The translations under genes were made by a program, and so were the position numbers. The notes under the pieces are model-generated. The model saw nothing but the letters and a program-made list of their open reading frames with translations, had not been told where the DNA came from and did not search any database. DNA of 6,743 nt from an uncultured Clostridia bacterium (GTDB lineage Bacteria; Bacillota; Clostridia; Christensenellales; Pumilibacteraceae). This document shows positions 1 through 4,119 of the stretch, in pieces; positions within the stretch are counted from its first letter, which is position 1; each line of letters opens with the position of its first letter. Where the stretch lies: contig CAKQVV010000087.1 in NCBI GenBank assembly GCA_934277845.1, positions 1 through 6,743 on the forward strand. Reading direction: 5' to 3'.

Positions 1-1269
1 GTTGACGAACAGGTCGTCGGACATTTTGCCGAAATTTATCCCGATAATCTTCGTGAAGTCAAGGACGTTATTTATTACGTTACGAAAGAAAAAGTACGCG
101 CTAAAATTCTTAACGAAGGCTTCCGTCCCGACGGCAGAAAACTTACCGAAATCCGCGATATATGGTGCGAAGTCGGTTTGCTCCCGCGCGTTCACGGCTC
201 GGCTGTGTTCACACGCGGTCAGTCGCAGGCGCTTTCTACCTGCACGCTCGGTATGATGAGCGAAGTCCAGAAACTCGACAACCTCGACGAAGAGTCCTGC
301 AAGAGATACATGCATCATTACAACTTCCCCGGATACAGTTCAGGTGAAGCGAAACCTCTCCGTGGTCCGGGCCGTCGCGAAATCGGGCACGGCGCACTTG
401 CGGAACGCGCTCTTGAACCCGTTATTCCGTCGGAGTCCGAGTTCCCGTACTGCATCCGTACCGTCAGCGAAATTCTCAGCTCCAACGGCTCGACGTCGCA
501 GGCAAGCGTATGCGGATCCTGCCTCGCGCTTATGGATGCCGGCGTTCCGATCAAAGCGCCTGTTGCGGGTATCGCGATGGGACTTGTCAAAGATGCAGAA
601 AGCGACAAAGTTGCGATCATGTCCGATATTCAGGGTATGGAGGACTTCCTCGGCGACATGGATTTCAAGGTTGCGGGCACGTCTAAAGGAATTACCGCCA
701 TTCAGATGGACATCAAGATCAAGGGTATCGACGAAAAGATTTTGCGCACCGCGCTCAATCAGGCCCGCGAAGGCAGACTTTATATCCTCGACAAGATGCT
801 TGCAGTTCTTCCCGAACCGCGCAAAGAACTTTCGCCGTGGGCACCGAAGATTATTTCCTTCACGATAGATCCCGAGAAAATCGGCGACGTTATCGGCAAG
901 CAGGGTAAAGTCATCAACAAGATTATCGAAGAAACCGGCGTTAAGATGGATATCGAAGACGACGGAACCGTATATATTGCCACCAACGACAGCGAGATGG
1001 CTCAGAAGGCAAAGAGCATCGTTCTCTCCATTGTCGAAGACCCTGTTCCCGGCAAGATTTACGAAGGTCCGGTCGTTCGTACCATTGAAATCGGAGCATT
1101 CGTTCAACTCGCTCCCAACAAGGACGGCATGATTCATATCTCCAAACTTGCAAAAGAGCGCGTCGAGAAAGTCACCGATGTAGTCAATGTCGGAGATATG
1201 GTAAGCGTCGAAGTTATCAAGATCGACGATAAGGGCAGAATCAACCTTCGTCTTAAAAAGAAACTGTAA
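1..1269 (+). CDS. pnp: Polynucleotide phosphorylase, C-terminal part (5' end outside window)
   Basis: This is the last 422 codons of PNPase, which degrades RNA 3' to 5' using phosphate and releases nucleoside diphosphates; it works in the cytoplasm as a trimer. The frame is open from base 1 and ends at TAA 1267-1269. Full-length homologues are about 700 residues, so roughly 280 N-terminal residues (the first RNase PH domain and most of the helical domain) lie upstream. Residues 1-40 are the end of the helical linker. The second RNase PH domain starts near RPDGR (42-46) and contains RREIGHG (R125, R126), SNGSTSQ (161-167, phosphate site) and a GDMDFKV block. There D215, D221 and K223 match E. 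coli D486, D492 and K494, so the active site is intact. A KH domain follows with GKQG at 299-302, then an S1 domain (about 350-421) that ends almost at the C-terminus. There is no extra tail. C-ending codons are common, as expected for a well-expressed gene. Confidence 0.97.
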   Translation, partial: VDEQVVGHFAEIYPDNLREVKDVIYYVTKEKVRAKILNEGFRPDGRKLTEIRDIWCEVGLLPRVHGSAVFTRGQSQALSTCTLGMMSEVQKLDNLDEESCKRYMHHYNFPGYSSGEAKPLRGPGRREIGHGALAERALEPVIPSESEFPYCIRTVSEILSSNGSTSQASVCGSCLALMDAGVPIKAPVAGIAMGLVKDAESDKVAIMSDIQGMEDFLGDMDFKVAGTSKGITAIQMDIKIKGIDEKILRTALNQAREGRLYILDKMLAVLPEPRKELSPWAPKIISFTIDPEKIGDVIGKQGKVINKIIEETGVKMDIEDDGTVYIATNDSEMAQKAKSIVLSIVEDPVPGKIYEGPVVRTIEIGAFVQLAPNKDGMIHISKLAKERVEKVTDVVNVGDMVSVEVIKIDDKGRINLRLKKKL

Positions 1270-1306
1270 CCGTTGTTGCCTTTGCGGCGCGATTACCGAT
1301 AATTTT

Positions 1307-1337
1307 CATATCCGTCCGTAAAGGGCGGATATGTTTT
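1307..1337 (+). terminator. Intrinsic terminator after pnp
   Basis: The arms 1307-1317 and 1323-1333 form an 11-bp stem (CATATCCG pairs with CGGATATG, then one T-G wobble and two C-G pairs) closed by a five-base GTAAA loop. TTTTAT follows at once. The hairpin begins 37 bases after the pnp stop codon. No T-run is present on the opposite side, so it should act only on + strand transcripts. It separates pnp from the deacetylase gene, which therefore needs its own promoter or read-through. Confidence 0.88.
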
Positions 1338-1348
1338 ATCGTCGCATT

Positions 1349-1377
1349 TTCATACAATGTATATTCCCGAATATATT
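1349..1377 (+). promoter_or_regulatory. Weak candidate promoter for the deacetylase-M16 unit
   Basis: A promoter is expected between the pnp terminator and the gene at 1423. The best sigma-A-like pair I see is TTCATA (1349-1354, four of six matches) and TATATT (1372-1377, five of six) with a 17-base spacer. The region is very AT-rich, so chance matches are likely. A 7-bp inverted repeat (TATATTC, two-base spacer, GAATATA; 1360-1375) overlaps the proposed -10. An alternative is CATACAAT at 1351-1358, which resembles the -10 of sporulation sigma-E promoters as I remember it, but I see no well-spaced -35 for it. Confidence 0.3.
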
Positions 1378-1410
1378 ATATAGAAACTACCGTTTCAAAA
1401 ATATCGTTCC

Positions 1411-1414
1411 GGAG
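1411..1414 (+). promoter_or_regulatory. Ribosome binding site that selects ATG 1423
   Basis: GGAG at 1411-1414 lies eight bases before ATG 1423, an ideal distance. The upstream GTG (1414-1416) overlaps this GGAG and has no binding site of its own. The ATG is therefore the better start, giving a protein three residues shorter than the GTG-started frame. Confidence 0.8.
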
Positions 1415-1422
1415 TGCCAAAA

Positions 1423-2130
1423 ATGAAGATCGGCGTTAAGTTTTTCCGTAGAATAGTCGCACCGTTTGCTATGACGGTGGTTATCGTTACTCTTTTATGT
1501 TTGAGTATAACGGGAACTTCGGTTGCCGCGAGTGCGGACGATAAACCCATATACAAGGGTTCGGCGCACAATAAGGTGTCGCTGATGATAAACGTTTATT
1601 GGGGAACGGAATATATCAACGACATGCTCGTAACGCTGAAAGAGAAAAACGTGAAAACGACTTTTTTTGTAGGCGGCAGTTGGGTGCGCGACAATGAGGT
1701 CACGTTTAAGAAAATCGTTGACGAAGGACATGAAATCGGCAATCACGGTTTTTTTCATAAGGATCATGCTAAAATCAATGCGACTCGCAATCGCGAGGAA
1801 ATTTCTTCTGCGCACAATCTCGTAAATGAACTTTCCGGTACGGAAATGCGACTTTTTGCACCGCCGGGCGGATCTTTTAACGACATAACGCTTGAAATTG
1901 CGAAAGAACTTGGTTATACTACTATTATGTGGTCGAAAGATACGATAGACTGGCGGGATAAAGATGAGAGTCTGATCTTTAAACGAGCAACAAAGAATGC
2001 GACCGGCGGGGATCTCGTACTTATGCATCCGACGAAAGCAACGGCGGCGGTTTTGGGTAAAATTATCGACGAATACAGAAAAAACGGACTTGATGTTGCG
2101 CCCGTAAGTGAGGTAATCAGGCCTGACTGA
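1423..2130 (+). CDS. Secreted polysaccharide deacetylase homologue (NodB fold, YlxY-like) with altered motif 1
   Basis: The protein has 235 residues. A basic start (K2, K6, R9, R10) and a hydrophobic stretch (about 11-33) form a signal peptide or anchor, with a plausible cleavage site near A36-A38, so it should act outside the membrane on the envelope. The NodB domain covers about 50-230. Present are KTTFFVGG, the zinc-binding type HGFFH (H108, H112), the RLFAPPGG block (R143, P147, P148), DTIDW (D173, D176, W177) and LMHP (H202). The usual motif 1, TFDDG, which supplies the catalytic base and a metal-ligand Asp, reads MINVYWG here (N57, V58), so both Asp residues are absent. From memory, YlxY-type proteins next to pnp in Firmicutes share this variant. 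It may have altered, weak or no deacetylase activity; the substrate is unknown. Its stop is 40 bases before the M16 gene, suggesting co-transcription. Confidence 0.85.
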   Translation: MKIGVKFFRRIVAPFAMTVVIVTLLCLSITGTSVAASADDKPIYKGSAHNKVSLMINVYWGTEYINDMLVTLKEKNVKTTFFVGGSWVRDNEVTFKKIVDEGHEIGNHGFFHKDHAKINATRNREEISSAHNLVNELSGTEMRLFAPPGGSFNDITLEIAKELGYTTIMWSKDTIDWRDKDESLIFKRATKNATGGDLVLMHPTKATAAVLGKIIDEYRKNGLDVAPVSEVIRPD

Positions 2131-2170
2131 TAGCAACAAAACTTCCGGAAGAAACACAAAAGGAGTAAAT

Positions 2171-3424
2171 ATGACTAAAATTTTAACTTATGAAAACGGA
2201 TTGAGAGTAGCGGTGTGCACCGTTCCGGGAGTGCGTTCGGTGGCGTCCGGCTTTTGGATCGGTGTGGGAAGCGGATACGAAAACGCCGCAAATAACGGTA
2301 TATCGCATTTCACCGAGCACGTAAATTTCAAAGGTACGAGTAAATATTCGTCGTTTGATATTTCTAACCGTTTCGAGCATTTCGGCGCAAATTTTAACGC
2401 GTTTACGAGCAAAGAATGTACTTGTTATTACGTCAAATCCATAGACGAATACACCGACGGCTGTTTTGAACTTTTATCCGATATTCTTCTCGATTCGGTT
2501 TATCCGCCCGAGGAACTTGATAAGGAACGCAAAGTCATTGTCGAGGAAATAAATATGGTCGAAGATACGCCGGAGGATATTTGTTACGACGAAATCGCTA
2601 CCGCCGTATACGGCGAAACCGGACTCGGAAAAACAATACTCGGACCGGTCGAAAACGTTTTATCGTTCAAAAAAACGGACGTCGACAAATTTGTTTCTGA
2701 ATATTATTCGCCGAAAAATACCGTTATTACGTTTTCCGGTAATATCACGGAAAGCAATGCGGACGCGCTCGTTCGTAAATATGTTCTTCCGCGTTATAAG
2801 AATACCTATCCGGAAGTTGTCGGAAATACGGACAATTTCGGTTGCAGAGTTTACCGTGAGAGAGTCAAAGATTTCGAGCAGTTGAATATTGCGCTTGCGT
2901 TTCCGTCGATTCCGTTCGGCGACGATGCTTTTACCGTGCAGGCGGCTCTCAACGTTATTCTCGGCGGCGGTATGAGTTCGAGATTGTTCCAGTCCGTCCG
3001 CGAACAAAAAGGACTTGCATACAGCGTATTTTCCTCGCCGAGCGGTTATAAAAGCACCGGCACGTTCAATATTTATCTCAATATAAGTAAACAAAACACC
3101 GAAAAGACGCTTGAAGCGGTAAAGACCGAAATCGACGGACTGAAAAAGAACGGCATTACGGACGAAGAACTCGAACGCACGAAAGTACAGTTAAAATCCG
3201 CGCTTGTATTTGCGAGTGAAAGCGTTCAGTCTATCATGTCGGCGTGCGGTAAACAGTTGTTGCTTACCGGTAAGCCGTATGACGTTGATCAAAGGATTTC
3301 GGCAATCGACGCGATCACGAAGATGCAAGTAGACGATTTTGCGTCGCAATATCTGGATTACTCGAAAATGAGCGCGGCTTACGTCGGTAAAGCCGTAAAC
3401 GTTGACTTACTGAAAATTTTTTGA
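2171..3424 (+). CDS. M16 family zinc metallopeptidase (processing-peptidase-like, MlpA/YmxG-like)
   Basis: The protein has 417 residues, the usual length for single-chain bacterial M16 peptidases. ATG 2171 is preceded by AAAGGAG with a five-base gap. The inverted zinc motif HFTEH is at residues 46-50, and the third ligand is E126 in the VIVEEINM segment, 75 residues after H50, as expected for HxxEH-x(74-76)-E. The family's R/Y substrate-binding segment is also present in the C-terminal half: SSRLFQSVREQKGLAYS (R271, R277, Y284). The two M16 lobes span roughly 12-160 and 165-345. All key residues are in place, so it should be an active peptidase. There is no signal peptide, so it is probably cytoplasmic. 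The B. subtilis homologue next to pnpA and ylxY has been linked to control of extracellular protease production, but the natural substrate is not evident. The end of this gene contains the promoter of the next gene. Confidence 0.93.
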   Translation: MTKILTYENGLRVAVCTVPGVRSVASGFWIGVGSGYENAANNGISHFTEHVNFKGTSKYSSFDISNRFEHFGANFNAFTSKECTCYYVKSIDEYTDGCFELLSDILLDSVYPPEELDKERKVIVEEINMVEDTPEDICYDEIATAVYGETGLGKTILGPVENVLSFKKTDVDKFVSEYYSPKNTVITFSGNITESNADALVRKYVLPRYKNTYPEVVGNTDNFGCRVYRERVKDFEQLNIALAFPSIPFGDDAFTVQAALNVILGGGMSSRLFQSVREQKGLAYSVFSSPSGYKSTGTFNIYLNISKQNTEKTLEAVKTEIDGLKKNGITDEELERTKVQLKSALVFASESVQSIMSACGKQLLLTGKPYDVDQRISAIDAITKMQVDDFASQYLDYSKMSAAYVGKAVNVDLLKIF

Positions 3425-3430
3425 TATAAT
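3402..3430 (+). promoter_or_regulatory. Strong extended -10 promoter inside the 3' end of the M16 gene
   Basis: TTGACT (3402-3407, five of six matches to the -35) is followed by a 17-base spacer and TATAAT (3425-3430, perfect -10). The spacer ends in TGA, giving a TGnTATAAT extended -10. The -35 lies in the last codons of the M16 gene, and the TGn is that gene's TGA stop codon (3422-3424). Transcription should start near 3437, leaving a leader of about 26 bases before ATG 3463. This gives the dUTPase-like gene expression independent of the upstream pair. No terminator separates the genes, so read-through is also possible. Confidence 0.85.
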
Positions 3431-3462
3431 TAAAACATAAGCGCATAACCAAGGAGAGAATT

Positions 3463-3831
3463 ATGGATAAACTGGATACGATTTTTGAAATGCAGGGGAC
3501 GCTTGATCGTTATATCGCCGAAAAACGCGATCTCAGATTCTCGGACGAGGAGTGGGTACAAAAAAAATGCCTCGCGATGATCAGTGAAATCAGCGAACTT
3601 TTATGTGAAGTCAATTTCAAGTGGTGGAAGAATCCCAAGGAGCTCGATTATAAGGCAATTAAAGAAGAAATAGTCGATATTCTGCATTTTTTGGTGGGAA
3701 TGAGCGTAAACGTAGGAATGACCGCGCAGGAAATGTTCGATATTTATTACGCAAAAAATAAAGAGAACTTCGACAGGCAAAACGGACTTTCGAAAAAGAA
3801 AGGGTACGAATTGCCAGAAAGAAAAGACTAG
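3463..3831 (+). CDS. All-alpha NTP pyrophosphatase, probable dimeric-type dUTP diphosphatase
   Basis: The protein has 122 residues. ATG 3463 is preceded by AAGGAG (3451-3456) with six bases between. The sequence carries the metal-binding signature of the all-alpha dUTPase/MazG superfamily: E42 and E45 (EISELLCE, also E49), then EEIVDILHF with E69 and D72. FKWWK (52-56) between them resembles the FK[WY]W block of dimeric dUTPases (dUTPase_2) and argues for dUTP over general MazG substrates. The expected reaction is dUTP to dUMP plus pyrophosphate in the cytoplasm, keeping uracil out of DNA and feeding dTMP synthesis. It is shorter than well-studied dimeric dUTPases (over 200 residues), closer to compact MazG-like proteins, so another dNTP substrate cannot be ruled out. 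It has its own strong promoter and is followed by a large terminator hairpin, so it may be transcribed alone. Confidence 0.82.
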   Translation: MDKLDTIFEMQGTLDRYIAEKRDLRFSDEEWVQKKCLAMISEISELLCEVNFKWWKNPKELDYKAIKEEIVDILHFLVGMSVNVGMTAQEMFDIYYAKNKENFDRQNGLSKKKGYELPERKD

Positions 3832-3838
3832 TATAGTT

Positions 3839-3911
3839 AAACCGCTTGAATAGCATAAAATACGCGCGGCTTCGGTGCCGATAAACGTGATTTATGTTCG
3901 GGCGGTTTTTT
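3839..3911 (+). terminator. Large compound hairpin terminator after the dUTPase-like gene
   Basis: The arms AAACCGCTTGAA (3839-3850) and TTCGGGCGGTTT (3897-3908) form a 12-bp base stem with two G-U pairs. After a three-base bulge (TAG, 3851-3853), CATAAA (3854-3859) pairs with TTTATG (3891-3896). An inner hairpin, CGGC (3867-3870) with GCCG (3877-3880), sits at the tip. A run of six T (3906-3911) follows the base stem, as in an intrinsic terminator. The structure starts eight bases after the stop codon. It is longer and more branched than most terminators; a processed 3' RNA is possible but there is no direct sign of one. Confidence 0.8.
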
Positions 3912-3945
3912 AATAAAATTTTAATTGCAGATATCGGTAAATCGA

Positions 3946-3974
3946 TTGAAAGAAACGAACGTATGTGTTATAAT
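3946..3974 (+). promoter_or_regulatory. Extended -10 promoter for the ftsK gene
   Basis: TTGAAA (3946-3951, five of six) and TATAAT (3969-3974, perfect) are separated by 17 bases, and TGT directly before the -10 makes a TGnTATAAT extended element. AT-rich sequence lies upstream (3911-3930). The expected start is near 3981. It lies after the dUTPase terminator and leaves a leader of about 139 bases before the TTG start at 4120. Confidence 0.85.
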
Positions 3975-3990
3975 GTATAAGTATAAATGT

Positions 3991-4012
3991 TTTTCAAACC
4001 ACGGTTTGAAAA
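3991..4012. repeat. Perfect 10-bp inverted repeat at the start of the ftsK leader
   Basis: TTTTCAAACC (3991-4000) is repeated inverted as GGTTTGAAAA (4003-4012) around a two-base AC spacer. Its centre is about 20 bases after the predicted transcription start. In DNA it has the size and symmetry of a dimeric repressor's operator. In RNA it could fold as a 9-bp hairpin with a CACG loop. There is no T-run after it, so it is not an intrinsic terminator. I do not recognise it as a known regulator's site. Confidence 0.75.
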
Positions 4013-4013
4013 T

Positions 4014-4056
4014 AAGCGTCGGCACTGTGTCATGGTTATTACTTGTTCCGACGCTT
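4014..4056 (+). promoter_or_regulatory. Stem-loop in the ftsK 5' leader
   Basis: AAGCGTCGG (4014-4022) pairs perfectly with CCGACGCTT (4048-4056) around a 25-base loop. It lies directly after the 10-bp inverted repeat, inside the predicted untranslated leader. No T-run follows, so it is not a terminator. CGGCA (4020-4024) can alternatively pair with TGCCG (4056-4060), and CTTGC (4054-4058) with GCGAG (4105-4109) at the ribosome binding site, so alternative folds are conceivable. It does not match any riboswitch class that I know. The remaining leader, 4057-4106, shows no clear feature. Confidence 0.5.
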
Positions 4057-4106
4057 GCCGCAATCGACTATGATGCCGGGATGCGGACTTCGGACAGAAC
4101 AACAGC

Positions 4107-4111
4107 GAGGT
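4107..4111 (+). promoter_or_regulatory. Ribosome binding site that supports the TTG start at 4120
   Basis: GAGGT at 4107-4111 is complementary to the 16S rRNA tail and lies eight bases before TTG 4120. An in-frame stop (TAA 4111-4113) overlaps its last base, so the start cannot be further upstream. The first in-frame ATG is at 4975, well past the membrane domain. Confidence 0.75.
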
Positions 4112-4119
4112 AAGTTACT

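Noticed and set aside
340..1137. Long open frame on the minus strand (265 codons) inside pnp
   Set aside because: It mirrors a conserved, recognisable PNPase reading frame; its translation shows no known family and it has no upstream signals that I trust.
1414..1422. GTG start for the deacetylase, three codons upstream
   Set aside because: The GTG overlaps the GGAG that is ideally placed for ATG 1423.
2142..2151. CTTCCGGAAG palindrome between the deacetylase and M16 genes
   Set aside because: It is only ten bases with no loop and no T-run, so it is not a terminator; likely chance.
4032..4073. Possible 13-codon leader peptide in the ftsK leader
   Set aside because: There is no ribosome binding site before ATG 4032 and no run of a regulatory amino acid; it lies in the loop and arm of the stem.
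3925..4113. 62-codon + strand frame ending just before the ftsK start
   Set aside because: It spans the promoter, palindrome and stem, has no ribosome binding site, and its product resembles nothing known.
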